Position numbers and translations under genes: made by a program
Part shown: positions 1 through 6,894 of the stretch, in pieces
Position numbering within the stretch: the stretch's first letter is position 1
Layout of the letters: each line of letters begins with the position of its first letter
The notes under the pieces: model-generated
What the model was told of the DNA's origin: nothing
Database searches by the model: none
What the model saw: only the letters and a program-made list of their open reading frames with translations
Virus record (IMG/VR): IMGVR_UViG_3300030380_005538
Span: 1-36,359 of that record
Strand: one strand, 5' to 3'
DNA length: 36,359 nt
DNA from: a virus

Positions 1-1185
1 GCCACAAAGTTGGCTATTGCTAACAACTTGAGTGATCTCAATAATGCAGGAACAGCAAGAACGAATCTTGGTCTTGGAACTGCAGCAGTCAAAGACCACG
101 GAACTTCAAATGGTGATCTTGTTTTACTTGATGCGGTCGGTCTTCCTGCTGTCAATGGTTCTCAATTAACGAATGTCACCGGAACGGATGCTACAAAACT
201 CGCTATCGCTAGCAACTTGAGTGATCTTAATAGTTCATCAACAGCAAGAACGAATCTTGGTCTTGGTACAGCGGCAGTCAAAGACCACGGAACTTCAAAT
301 GGTAATCTTGTTTTACTTGATGCGGTTGGTCTTCCTGCTGTGGATGGATCCCAACTCACAGGGATTACATCAACGGATGCCACAAAGTTGGCTATTGCTA
401 ACAATCTAAGTGATCTTAACAATGCAACGACAGCAAGAACAAACCTTGGTCTTGGTACAGCGGCAGTCAAAGACCATGGGACAGCAAACGGTAACGTTGT
501 CTTGCTTGATGCGGTCGGTCTTCCTGCTGTCAATGGTTCCCAACTCACAGGACTTACAACCAATATTGTTGAAGACACAACCCCTCAACTTGGTGGCTCT
601 CTTGATGTCAATGGTCAAGACATCATAAGTGTTTCAAATGGTGATATTGAATTGGCTCCTGATGGTAATGGCAAAGTAAAAATCAAAGGAAATGCAACAA
701 GTGGCAGTGGTCAAATAGTGCTTAACTGTGAAAACAATAGCCATGGCATTACCCTAAAAGGCCCACCTCACAGCGCGGCCGCCTCTTATACTTTAACCTT
801 CCCTAATAATGATGGTAACGCCGACCAAGTTTTAAAAACAGATGGCAACGGTGCGCTAGACTGGGTAGATCAAAGCGGCGGTGGTGGTGGTGGTTTTACT
901 TATGATGGCTCAAAAGGTGCGGCGTCTTTTACAGCTGTATTGAGTTATCACTATGCAGTTAACACAAGCGGTGCTAGTGGAAATATTACAATGACTTTAC
1001 CGGCGGCGGCCAGCGGCGGTAGTGAGATTAGAATTAAATTACTAGATGCCACTCATAGTGTTATTGTAGCGCCCGCCACGGGTGAAAAGCTAGATACTAC
1101 AGTTAATGGAACCACTACTTTAAGTGTAGCTAATCAGTCTATTACATTAGTTGATAATGGTACTGATGGATGGGAGATAGTATAA
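1..1185 (+). CDS. Tail fibre protein, C-terminal part (5' end outside window)
   Basis: The reading frame is open from base 1, so the gene is truncated at its 5' side; 394 residues are present. Residues 9 to about 187 are three 63-residue repeats with the core NLSDLNNA-TARTNLGLGTAA and the end LPAVNGSQLT. A short segment (TPQLGGSLDVNG, then GDIELAPDGNGKVKIKG) and the phrase SYTLTFPNNDGNADQVLKTDGNG follow; these are typical of marine phage fibres. A glycine run (about residue 294) leads to a beta-rich C-terminal domain of about 95 residues. The protein would trimerise into a fibre for host attachment. The same repeats begin the incomplete gene at 35319-36359 in a compatible frame, so the two pieces are most likely one gene of about 740 residues or more. 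The repeat composition is clear; the receptor-binding role is inferred from family and position. Confidence 0.85.
   Translation, partial: ATKLAIANNLSDLNNAGTARTNLGLGTAAVKDHGTSNGDLVLLDAVGLPAVNGSQLTNVTGTDATKLAIASNLSDLNSSSTARTNLGLGTAAVKDHGTSNGNLVLLDAVGLPAVDGSQLTGITSTDATKLAIANNLSDLNNATTARTNLGLGTAAVKDHGTANGNVVLLDAVGLPAVNGSQLTGLTTNIVEDTTPQLGGSLDVNGQDIISVSNGDIELAPDGNGKVKIKGNATSGSGQIVLNCENNSHGITLKGPPHSAAASYTLTFPNNDGNADQVLKTDGNGALDWVDQSGGGGGGFTYDGSKGAASFTAVLSYHYAVNTSGASGNITMTLPAAASGGSEIRIKLLDATHSVIVAPATGEKLDTTVNGTTTLSVANQSITLVDNGTDGWEIV
25..561 (+). repeat. Three tandem 189-bp fibre repeats
   Basis: Units start at 25, 214 and 403, exactly 189 bp (63 codons) apart, and the third decays after about 561. 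Each encodes the NLSDLNN...LPAVNGSQLT unit. Long stretches are identical between copies and with the units at 35652-36359, which suggests recombination between units. Confidence 0.9.
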
Positions 1186-1818
1186 ATGAGTCATAATAAA
1201 ATAAAAGTAGCTGGGCAAGATCCTAGCTCAAGTGGTGACATAACACTAGAAATTAATAATCTAAGTGATGTGGATACTAGCGGCGTATCAAGTGGTGAAG
1301 TGCTTAAATATAACGGTAGCTCATGGGATACAGGCACAGCGCCGGCGGGTAGCCCACAATATATTTTAATCGGGCAAGGTGAAAGTTCTAATTATTCAAA
1401 TAGTACAGCTACTGGCTTAGCACAAGGCGATTCTCTGCAAATATATGATACTAATCCTTTAAATACTATTGCAGGTGCCTCACTTACAAGCACTAGCAAT
1501 TGGATTAGAGAAATTACTTTGCCAGCCGGTCAATATCAAGTCACTTGTCAGACGCGTATTGTTTTTTCTGCTAGTGGCTATTTATTATTTAATTTAGCCA
1601 AAACTTCTAACAATGATGAAATTTCAAATAGTGCGCTTATCGGTGATAATTCTACAAGTTATGCTTCTGGTGTGGCATCTACTTTGCAAAGCTATATGAA
1701 TCTATCTTCTAGTGAGACTTTTAAAATAAGATTTGCTCAGTCTTCAAATGCAGATAGCGTGGCAAACCAAGGAACTATACCGAGTGAGCATTCATTTTTA
1801 TTAATTGTGAAAGTGTAG
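1186..1818 (+). CDS. Putative C1q-like adhesin / fibre-tip protein A
   Basis: This 210-residue protein starts directly after the fibre stop codon. Its first 40 residues (MSHNKIKVAGQ, then SSGDITLEINNLSDVDTSGV) are nearly the same as those of the next gene. After a short linker it has a beta-rich domain of about 155 residues, with aromatic/hydrophobic strands such as WIREITLPAGQYQVTCQTRI and a terminal FLLIVKV. That resembles C1q/TNF-type jelly-roll domains found in phage receptor-binding proteins; this is a pattern judgement without a profile search. It probably attaches to the fibre through the shared N-terminus and binds a cell-surface ligand through the C-terminus. There is no clear ribosome-binding site, so it may be translationally coupled to the fibre gene. 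By eye, leucine codons TTA/CTA and AGC-GGC runs are commoner here than in the core genes. Confidence 0.6.
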   Translation: MSHNKIKVAGQDPSSSGDITLEINNLSDVDTSGVSSGEVLKYNGSSWDTGTAPAGSPQYILIGQGESSNYSNSTATGLAQGDSLQIYDTNPLNTIAGASLTSTSNWIREITLPAGQYQVTCQTRIVFSASGYLLFNLAKTSNNDEISNSALIGDNSTSYASGVASTLQSYMNLSSSETFKIRFAQSSNADSVANQGTIPSEHSFLLIVKV

Positions 1819-1934
1819 ATCATGAGCCATAACAAAATAAAAGTAGCCGGACAAAATGCCGGCTCAAGTGGTGACATAACACTAGAAATTAATAATCTAA
1901 GTGATGTGGATACTAGCGGCGTATCAAGTGGTGA
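1186..1934 (+). repeat. Duplicated 5' gene segment shared by the two adhesin genes
   Basis: 1186-1298 and 1822-1934 align over 113 bp with 8 mismatches, mostly silent. Within this, 1226-1298 and 1862-1934 are identical over 73 bp. The direct repeats sit 636 bp apart in the same reading position, so recombination between them would delete or swap one adhesin head while keeping the frame. Confidence 0.9.
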
Positions 1935-2469
1935 TATGCTTAGTTATACTGGTTCTAGCTTTGTTGCGGCGGGTAATGCAAACAGTGGCTTAAGCTTACA
2001 TGCGGGCATCTTCCAATATAGTGGCGGCTATGGTGCTGGCGGCTATTATTTTGGTGTGAATGATTATTCTATATTAAGAAAGCAAACTAATTCAGCTAGA
2101 TTATATTCGTCAACCGGAAATACAAATATTTTTAATAATGCGAGTAGTGGCAATAGTCCAGTTGGTACTTCGGCTTGGACTGAGTCTATTGATATACCTA
2201 CAGCTGGTACCTATTTGTGTATTGCCGGAACTCACTGTACAACAGGTACAAATGTAACATGGCAATGGGAGAACAATGCAGGCAATAAAGGCGCTAAAAC
2301 CTACGTTCAAAATAATAATAATTTTTATGGAGGACTAGTTGTTGCAGTGATGACAGCAACAACAAATGATATTTTTAGGATTGTAGTTACTGCAAAAAGT
2401 GGATCAATCAAAATTCCTGATCAAAAAGAACAATGGATGACGGGAATGACTATCATTAAATTAGGATAA
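1822..2469 (+). CDS. Putative C1q-like adhesin / fibre-tip protein B (paralogue)
   Basis: This 215-residue protein begins three bases after the previous stop. Residues 1-40 match adhesin A except for a few positions, and the underlying DNA includes a perfect 73-bp match. The remaining 175 residues are unrelated in sequence but again beta-rich, with segments like SIDIPTAGTYLCIAGTHC and a terminal MTIIKLG, typical of a C1q-like or similar jelly-roll fold. The layout of a shared anchor and divergent head suggests two alternative or co-displayed receptor-binding tips. The start codon lacks an obvious Shine-Dalgarno sequence, as in its neighbour. Function is inferred. Confidence 0.6.
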   Translation: MSHNKIKVAGQNAGSSGDITLEINNLSDVDTSGVSSGDMLSYTGSSFVAAGNANSGLSLHAGIFQYSGGYGAGGYYFGVNDYSILRKQTNSARLYSSTGNTNIFNNASSGNSPVGTSAWTESIDIPTAGTYLCIAGTHCTTGTNVTWQWENNAGNKGAKTYVQNNNNFYGGLVVAVMTATTNDIFRIVVTAKSGSIKIPDQKEQWMTGMTIIKLG

Positions 2470-2484
2470 ACAAAGGATTTTAAA

Positions 2485-2838
2485 ATGTGGATATCAGTTA
2501 AAACAAATCAAGACATTGTCAAAGGAGACGTATTATCATATGATAGTTCATCTCAATTGTGGACCAAAGCAAACTCCCTTTCCACGCCTTTAGGTGTGGC
2601 AAGAGATCAAGCACAATTATCAGAAGATGAAACTTACTATTTTGTTCAAATGCAAATGCAAGGACAAGTCGAAGCAAAATCAAGCCGCTTAATTCCTGAT
2701 GAGGGTGGTGAAATGAATGTTGAGAATGGTGCGGTTTTTGTTGATAACGGTGCGAATCATGCAGGCATCATCTGTCCTAATTTTATCAATGCGGCTCAAC
2801 GTCAAGCCGGTGAACTCGTAACGATTGTGATCAGATAA
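2485..2838 (+). CDS. Small beta-rich protein, possible structural/decoration protein
   Basis: The protein has 117 residues and is preceded by the ribosome-binding site AAAGGA with 7-base spacing. I do not recognise the family. The sequence is strand-rich (WISVKTNQDIVKGDVLSYDSSSQLW, then PLGVARDQAQ), with no signal peptide or membrane segment. The KGDVLSYDSS...LGVARD pattern is loosely like the small trimeric decoration protein at 19446-19832 (ITEFQIVSVN...CVGIAQRGA), so a virion-surface or fibre-associated role is plausible. It lies between adhesin genes and a membrane protein on the same strand, consistent with late expression. The functional call is tentative. Confidence 0.45.
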   Translation: MWISVKTNQDIVKGDVLSYDSSSQLWTKANSLSTPLGVARDQAQLSEDETYYFVQMQMQGQVEAKSSRLIPDEGGEMNVENGAVFVDNGANHAGIICPNFINAAQRQAGELVTIVIR

Positions 2839-3123
2839 ATGACAATAGACTCAGATACTTTATTTCAAATACTTGGATTGCTCGGTACCATTATCGGTGT
2901 GATTTGGTACATGAGCAACATTCTGAGTAAGATCAATCAAGACCTTTCAACTTCAGCACAATTGAACAGCGTGCAAGAGGAGAAGATCACAAAGATTGAT
3001 GAAGGTATGAACGCAAGAATCCAGACAAATTATGAGGCTTGCAAGGGTGGACGGATTGAAATATGGAGAGACTTAAATGAATTAAAACTTAAGGTTGCAA
3101 AGCTCGAAGCTAAGGATAAGTAA
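2839..3123 (+). CDS. Small membrane protein with coiled coil (holin/lysis-like)
   Basis: The protein has 94 residues and starts immediately after the previous stop (TAAATG). It has one N-terminal membrane segment (about residues 8-28, FQILGLLGTIIGVIWYMSNIL), then a charged helical tail of about 60 residues with heptad character (TKIDEGMNARIQ and LNELKLKVAKLEAKDK). This topology is common in phage holin-like or XhlA-like accessory lysis proteins. It is the same architecture as the 84-residue protein at 3909-4163, although the sequences differ. A weak hairpin overlaps its stop codon. Without a homologue in view, the lysis role is only a possibility. Confidence 0.5.
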   Translation: MTIDSDTLFQILGLLGTIIGVIWYMSNILSKINQDLSTSAQLNSVQEEKITKIDEGMNARIQTNYEACKGGRIEIWRDLNELKLKVAKLEAKDK

Positions 3124-3130
3124 ATCCTTA
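3111..3130. terminator. Weak hairpin between convergent genes
   Basis: Inverted arms TAAGGAT (3111-3117) and ATCCTTA (3124-3130) enclose a 6-base loop and are followed by only three T. It sits exactly where the rightward late genes meet the leftward pair ending at 3128. It could end transcription weakly; the short, AT-rich stem limits confidence. Confidence 0.35.
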
Positions 3131-3556
3131 TTTGATGATGCTGTATGTTGTTGCACCAATGGCAACCGATCCCAAACCTATGGCAACATATTTCCATGCT
3201 TTGGATTTATACTTTACAATCTTGAGATCTTGTCGTTTGTCTTCAAGTTCCAATTGTAATGTTTTAATCAAAGTCTTTTGATAGTCGGGAACACTGCCGC
3301 ATGTATCATGGCACACATCAAGTTGATGCTTGCAAATTGCAATACCATCATTGATGATTGCTTTGCACTCTCCATCATTTGACTCGATAATCCCCTTCAT
3401 CAATATCCAATCGCCAGGAGTCACAGCCATGAGATCCATACCAACTTGAGTATCAGCAGTAACAACAATCCCTTTGATTCGATGATTCTCATTCAAAGTA
3501 ATTTCAGTGAGAATTGAAGAGAATAACATCATGGGTGTAAGCAATAAGTGAATCAT
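3128..3556 (-). CDS. Exported protein with C-terminal membrane anchor, cysteine-containing (spanin-like?)
   Basis: The chosen start (MIHLLLTPMM) gives 142 residues. It has an ideal GGAGG six bases upstream and overlaps the stop of the preceding leftward gene as ATGA. The N-terminus looks like a signal peptide (IHLLLTPMMLFSSIL). A beta-rich domain follows, then four cysteines (ECKAI, and ICKHQLDVCHDTC), a helical segment of about 30 residues (TLIKTLQLELEDKRQDLK) and a C-terminal membrane helix (YVAIGLGSVAIGATTYSII). Signal sequence plus C-terminal anchor recalls a unimolecular spanin, but no lipobox cysteine is visible. It shares an LDVC-x3-C motif with its partner gene. It lies antisense to all flanking genes. 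Unknown function; an envelope or lysis role is inferred from topology. Confidence 0.5.
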   Translation of the reverse strand: MIHLLLTPMMLFSSILTEITLNENHRIKGIVVTADTQVGMDLMAVTPGDWILMKGIIESNDGECKAIINDGIAICKHQLDVCHDTCGSVPDYQKTLIKTLQLELEDKRQDLKIVKYKSKAWKYVAIGLGSVAIGATTYSIIK

Positions 3557-3885
3557 TTTGAACCTCCACATTTGAATTCATGCATTAACTTTTTATAGCT
3601 CTCAATTGCTTCACTGACTTGCTTTGTGCATATCGGTTTGCAGACATCAAGGTGACAAGATGCTTTGCATTGTGTGACAGCTTCAAGATTATCTTTTTGC
3701 ATCTCAATCAAATCCTTATGGCATTGATCCAACCAAGTTATTTCATCAGCACAAAGTTTCTCTTTGGGAATAAATCCAGCTTCAAGACCTGCTTGATAGG
3801 ATATATATGAAAGGGAACTCATCAATAAAATAATTGAGATGATGATTTTATCTGATATAAGTGATATTATTTTTTCATAGATCAT
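3553..3885 (-). CDS. Cysteine-rich protein with N-terminal membrane anchor (i-spanin-like?)
   Basis: The ATG at 3885 (MIYEKIISL) is preferred over an upstream TTG because GGAG lies six bases before it; this gives 110 residues. One membrane helix (about residues 12-34, DKIIISIILLMSSLSYISYQAG) is followed by a helical, probably periplasmic domain with seven cysteines (LCADE, QCHKD, CKASCHLDVCKPIC, FKCGG). The topology fits an inner-membrane spanin (Rz-like), where disulfide-linked dimers are known, but the cysteine count is unusually high. It is translationally coupled (ATGA) to the next leftward gene, and only 23 bp separate its start from the divergent gene at 3909. No database family is recognised. 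Confidence 0.5.
   Translation of the reverse strand: MIYEKIISLISDKIIISIILLMSSLSYISYQAGLEAGFIPKEKLCADEITWLDQCHKDLIEMQKDNLEAVTQCKASCHLDVCKPICTKQVSEAIESYKKLMHEFKCGGSK
3834..3861 (+). promoter_or_regulatory. Possible sigma70 promoter for 3909 gene and nrdJ
   Basis: TTGAGA (3834-3839), a 16-bp spacer and TATAAG (3856-3861) give 5/6 matches in each box. It lies inside the opposite-strand gene and would drive the 84-residue membrane protein and the RNR. The sequence match is modest. Confidence 0.4.
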
Positions 3886-3908
3886 TGGTTTCTCCAAAGG
3901 ATTTAATT

Positions 3909-4163
3909 ATGGATATTAGCTCAATCAATGCACTTGCTTCACTTGTTTCAATTGCTGGGGTGGTATTTGCATACCTCTCATTTTTAAAAGAGAAGTTGAA
4001 GTCAGCTGAAGACCTTGGGCAATTAAAACAAAAGGTTGTCACTCTTGAAGAGCAATCAAAAGTGAATGAAAACAGATTTCAAACAATTGAAAAAAAATTA
4101 GATAATATACAAGTAACACTTACAAGAATTGATACATCAGTAAAAAACTTATTAAAAGACTAA
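3909..4163 (+). CDS. Small membrane protein with coiled coil (holin-like)
   Basis: The start at 3909 (MDISSINAL) is chosen because AAAGGA lies seven bases upstream; the longer frame from 3861 has no such site. It encodes 84 residues: a membrane helix (about residues 6-25, INALASLVSIAGVVFAYLSFL) and a long charged coiled coil (KEKLKSAEDLGQLKQKVVTL through DTSVKNLLKD). The architecture matches the 94-residue protein at 2839-3123, so the two flank the antisense cysteine-rich pair. Holin-like or haemolysin XhlA-like accessory proteins have this makeup. It is followed by the RNR gene after 60 bp. Function unproven. Confidence 0.5.
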   Translation: MDISSINALASLVSIAGVVFAYLSFLKEKLKSAEDLGQLKQKVVTLEEQSKVNENRFQTIEKKLDNIQVTLTRIDTSVKNLLKD

Positions 4164-4223
4164 TTGCATCATCAAGATTCTTTTCATAAATTAATTGTTC
4201 ATCAATTGTGAAAAGGAAGACAA

Positions 4224-6233
4224 ATGCAAAATAAGATTTTGGGAGAGGTGAGCTTTGCGGCACAATATGCAAAGCCGGTTGAGGGGGGTCGTGAGTCATG
4301 GATTGATGCTGTGAATCGTGTTGAATCAATGCATCAAAACAAGTTCAAAGACTTGAATCTTGAGACAGAGATTCGAAGAGCATTTGATTTTGTACGTGAG
4401 AAGAGAGTCTTTGCAAGTCAAAGGTCAACTCAATTTGGTGGTCGAGCTATTGAACGAAATAACATGAGGATGTTCAATTGCACGTTCTCCCCATGTGATA
4501 GAATCAGATTCTTTGCTGAAGCCTTTTGGCTCCTCCTTTCAGGTTGTGGCACTGGATTTTCAATACGTCGCCAACATGTTTCAAAGTTGCCTCGTTTGAT
4601 CTCTGAGCAACATTGGAGAACACGACCAGTCAAGAAGTGCTTTATCTCTGACTCAATTGAAGGGTGGGCAAATGCTGCCTTAATGCTGATTGAATCATAT
4701 TGCCTCGATTCATATTATGATCTCGAGCATGACAAAGAGATTGATTTTAATTATTCATTGATCCGAAGAAAAGGTGCACCAATATCCTCGGGAGGTCGTG
4801 CACCTGGATACAAACCTTTGAAGATTGCACTTGAAAAGATTCGCTCTCGATTGAGAGACATGACTACAAGAGATGAGAAGTTCCATCCGATTGATTGCTT
4901 TGATATAGTCATGTACTTAAGCGAGGCCGTGTTGTCCGGTGGTGTGAGAAGATCTGCATCTATTGCAATCTTTGATGAGGATGATGAGGAGATGATTGAA
5001 TCAAAGAAGGGGGACTGGTGGAAGGATCACCCAGAACGAGCATATGCCAACATATCAGCAGGTATCAAGCTCGATGGCAATGAGCAACAATCAATTGTCA
5101 ATGACATTGTCGATGCCTCAAAACAATGGGGTGAACCTGGCGTTGCCTTCTTCAAGAGTGATGAACATGGAACAAACCCATGTGCTGAGATTGGCTTGCT
5201 CGGTCTGCTCATTCGTGATCAGTATGGTGATGTGATTGACCATGTAACGATTGACATGTTGGAGAACAAAGAGACATACATCAAAAAAGGATATTCATAT
5301 TTCAGTGGCTGGCAATCATGCAACCTCACTGAGATCAACATGGCAAAGAACAAGTCAGCAAAAGAATTCTTTGAGGCCTGCCAAGTTGCTTCCTTTATTG
5401 GAACTCTTCAAGCGGCCTATACTCGATCCGGTTACCTTGGGCACATCACTCAAAAGATCTTGAGGCGTGAGGCTCTTATCGGTGTGAGTATGACTGGAAT
5501 GTGTGAGAATGACATCTCATTTCATGCGGCTGTATTACGAGCAGGAGCACACATCATCAATAAAGAGAATCAACGGGTTGCAAAGATCCTTGGGATTAAC
5601 TCAGCATCAAGAACAACATGCATCAAGCCCAGCGGTAACACATCAACCATTGCAGGGGGAATCTCTTCAGGCATCCATCCACATCATGCAAAGAAGTACA
5701 TTCGACGCATGAGGATATCCAAGGTCAATCCAATATGGGATGAACTGATGAGCAAGGTTCCTCAAGCGTGCCATGATCACGATGAGAACACTGGTATCAT
5801 TTCATTTGCATGTCAAGCTCCCCTTGGAAGTGTTTCACGTGAAACATCTGACGCAATGACTCACCTTGAAAGAGTTAAGACAGTTTATGAGAATTGGGTT
5901 CTTCCTGGTAGCACTCAGACAAGAGTTGAAGGGTTGACTCATAATGTAAGTAATACTTGTACAGTGAAGGAAGATGAGTGGAATGATGTTGCCTCATTCA
6001 TTTGGGATCATCGAGAGTCATTGAGGGGGGTGGCACTGCTCGGATACGTCGCTGATCATTTATATGATATGGCACCTTATCAAACTGTCATCGATGGCCA
6101 TGATTCAGAAAAGACTTGGAATGATCTTGCTTCAATTGATTGGGAGGGGGTCAACTTATTTGTCGAGGGGGAAGGTGAGAATCCTGTTCTTGATCCTGCT
6201 TGCTCGGGTGGTGAATGTACTTTAAGTTTTTAA
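4224..6233 (+). CDS. nrdJ: Adenosylcobalamin-dependent (class II) ribonucleotide reductase
   Basis: The 669-residue monomeric-type enzyme reduces ribonucleotides to deoxyribonucleotides using a B12-generated radical. AAGGAAG precedes the ATG. Visible landmarks are the cysteine pair for the disulfide step (C86 in MFNCTF and C366 in WQSCNLTE), the specificity-loop motif GCGTGF (108-112), GGVRRSASI (239-247), the thiyl-radical finger NPCAE (C320, E322), the phosphate-binding PSGNTSTIAG, and a mobile C-terminal cysteine pair CSGGEC (C660, C665). This C-x4-C spacing equals that of the Lactobacillus RTPR tail. About 45 residues separate C320 from C366, more than in compact RTPRs. Length is normal for the family. 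Together with ThyX and dCMP deaminase it makes the phage self-sufficient in dNTP precursors; the host must supply cobalamin and a reductant. Confidence 0.93.
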   Translation: MQNKILGEVSFAAQYAKPVEGGRESWIDAVNRVESMHQNKFKDLNLETEIRRAFDFVREKRVFASQRSTQFGGRAIERNNMRMFNCTFSPCDRIRFFAEAFWLLLSGCGTGFSIRRQHVSKLPRLISEQHWRTRPVKKCFISDSIEGWANAALMLIESYCLDSYYDLEHDKEIDFNYSLIRRKGAPISSGGRAPGYKPLKIALEKIRSRLRDMTTRDEKFHPIDCFDIVMYLSEAVLSGGVRRSASIAIFDEDDEEMIESKKGDWWKDHPERAYANISAGIKLDGNEQQSIVNDIVDASKQWGEPGVAFFKSDEHGTNPCAEIGLLGLLIRDQYGDVIDHVTIDMLENKETYIKKGYSYFSGWQSCNLTEINMAKNKSAKEFFEACQVASFIGTLQAAYTRSGYLGHITQKILRREALIGVSMTGMCENDISFHAAVLRAGAHIINKENQRVAKILGINSASRTTCIKPSGNTSTIAGGISSGIHPHHAKKYIRRMRISKVNPIWDELMSKVPQACHDHDENTGIISFACQAPLGSVSRETSDAMTHLERVKTVYENWVLPGSTQTRVEGLTHNVSNTCTVKEDEWNDVASFIWDHRESLRGVALLGYVADHLYDMAPYQTVIDGHDSEKTWNDLASIDWEGVNLFVEGEGENPVLDPACSGGECTLSF

Positions 6234-6251
6234 GAACTCCACATACAAGAA

Positions 6252-6284
6252 AAGCACCCCAACCGACCAAAGTGAAAGGTGCTT
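6252..6284. terminator. Stem-loop downstream of nrdJ
   Basis: AAGCACC (6252-6258) pairs with GGTGCTT (6278-6284) around a 19-base loop, beginning 18 bp after the RNR stop. No long T tract follows, so it may be a weak terminator or an mRNA-stabilising 3' hairpin. It lies in the 167-bp gap between convergent genes, which otherwise holds only the dyad at 6291 and the tandem repeat at 6387. Confidence 0.4.
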
Positions 6285-6290
6285 CCTTGG

Positions 6291-6306
6291 CTGTGAAAGT
6301 TCACAG
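6291..6306. promoter_or_regulatory. Palindromic CTGT-N8-ACAG dyad
   Basis: CTGTGAAAGTTCACAG has 7-base inverted arms around AG. It matches the spacing of the E. coli LexA box (CTGT-N8-ACAG) and contains TGTGA/TCACA half-sites. Equally it can fold as a 6-bp stem with an AAGT loop directly after the hairpin at 6252. No promoter is evident next to it, so part of a bidirectional terminator is as likely as an operator. Confidence 0.35.
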
Positions 6307-6386
6307 GATATGTCTAATGTACAAGTATTAACAGAATAATATATGTGTGTAAATTAAAATATTGAAAGCTGACCACTTGATGATCT

Positions 6387-6430
6387 ACGATTTAACCGAT
6401 TTAGTTATACGATTTAACCGATTTAGTTAT
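6387..6430. repeat. Perfect 22-bp tandem duplication across a stop codon
   Basis: 6387-6408 and 6409-6430 are identical head-to-tail copies containing ACGATTTAACCGATTTAG. They span the 3' end of the leftward gene that stops at 6401. Because 22 is not a multiple of three, the duplication changes the terminal frame: a single copy would end the protein at ...SVKS, and the duplicated form ends ...SVKSYN. Confidence 0.95.
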
Positions 6431-6847
6431 AATGAATTTTGACTCTTTTAATGAATTAGCTATTTCTATTCCTTCTTTTTGAGTTACAAAAGAATAAAGT
6501 GGAAACTCTATTTTATCCATATGTTCGAAAAAAGAACAATCTATTAAAGTGCAAAAATAACGAGACATGTCTTTTGGTTGTTTTTTATTTGATTTGTTTA
6601 TACGCATCAACTTTTTAGATAGCTTATATGCTTTATCGCTTGCTAATATAATCAGTCCAGTTTGAATACGGTTCTCCATTAATTGTTTATGGTTTTCATT
6701 ATCATTAATAAGAACTTGATCAAGGGTTGTGTAAATTGGAACAATGCTTTTTTTTTTAGCTACATCAAGAACGGCCTCAGGAGTTCGTCCAGTCGCTGCA
6801 ATTTGAGGTGGTTCGTCTAAAGCTGTAAATGTTAAAAATACAAACAT
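6401..6847 (-). CDS. Unknown protein, 148 residues
   Basis: The start is supported by AAGGAA six bases upstream of ATG. I do not recognise the family. It is a soluble-looking, lysine-rich protein: N-terminal MFVFLTFTALDEPPQIAATG, a middle NENHKQLMENRIQTGLIILASD and a C-terminal helix-strand mix with two cysteines (YFCTLIDCSFF). A run of ten A on the coding strand (T at 6748-6757) encodes AKKKS and is a potential slippage site. A 22-bp tandem duplication covers its stop codon. It is the last gene of the leftward cluster that begins at 8297, and its base composition seems more AT-rich than that of its neighbours. It may be a recently acquired accessory gene; no function is proposed. Confidence 0.7.
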   Translation of the reverse strand: MFVFLTFTALDEPPQIAATGRTPEAVLDVAKKKSIVPIYTTLDQVLINDNENHKQLMENRIQTGLIILASDKAYKLSKKLMRINKSNKKQPKDMSRYFCTLIDCSFFEHMDKIEFPLYSFVTQKEGIEIANSLKESKFIITKSVKSYN

Positions 6848-6894
6848 AACAATTTCCTTATTGTTAATTTAAAAGTAAAGAATGTAAACGAGGA

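Noticed and set aside
162-578. Long minus-strand open frame with repeats (also at 35594-35914 and 35978-36235)
   Set aside because: It is the antisense shadow of the 189-bp fibre repeats: the repeat DNA happens to lack stops on the other strand, and there is no ribosome-binding site.
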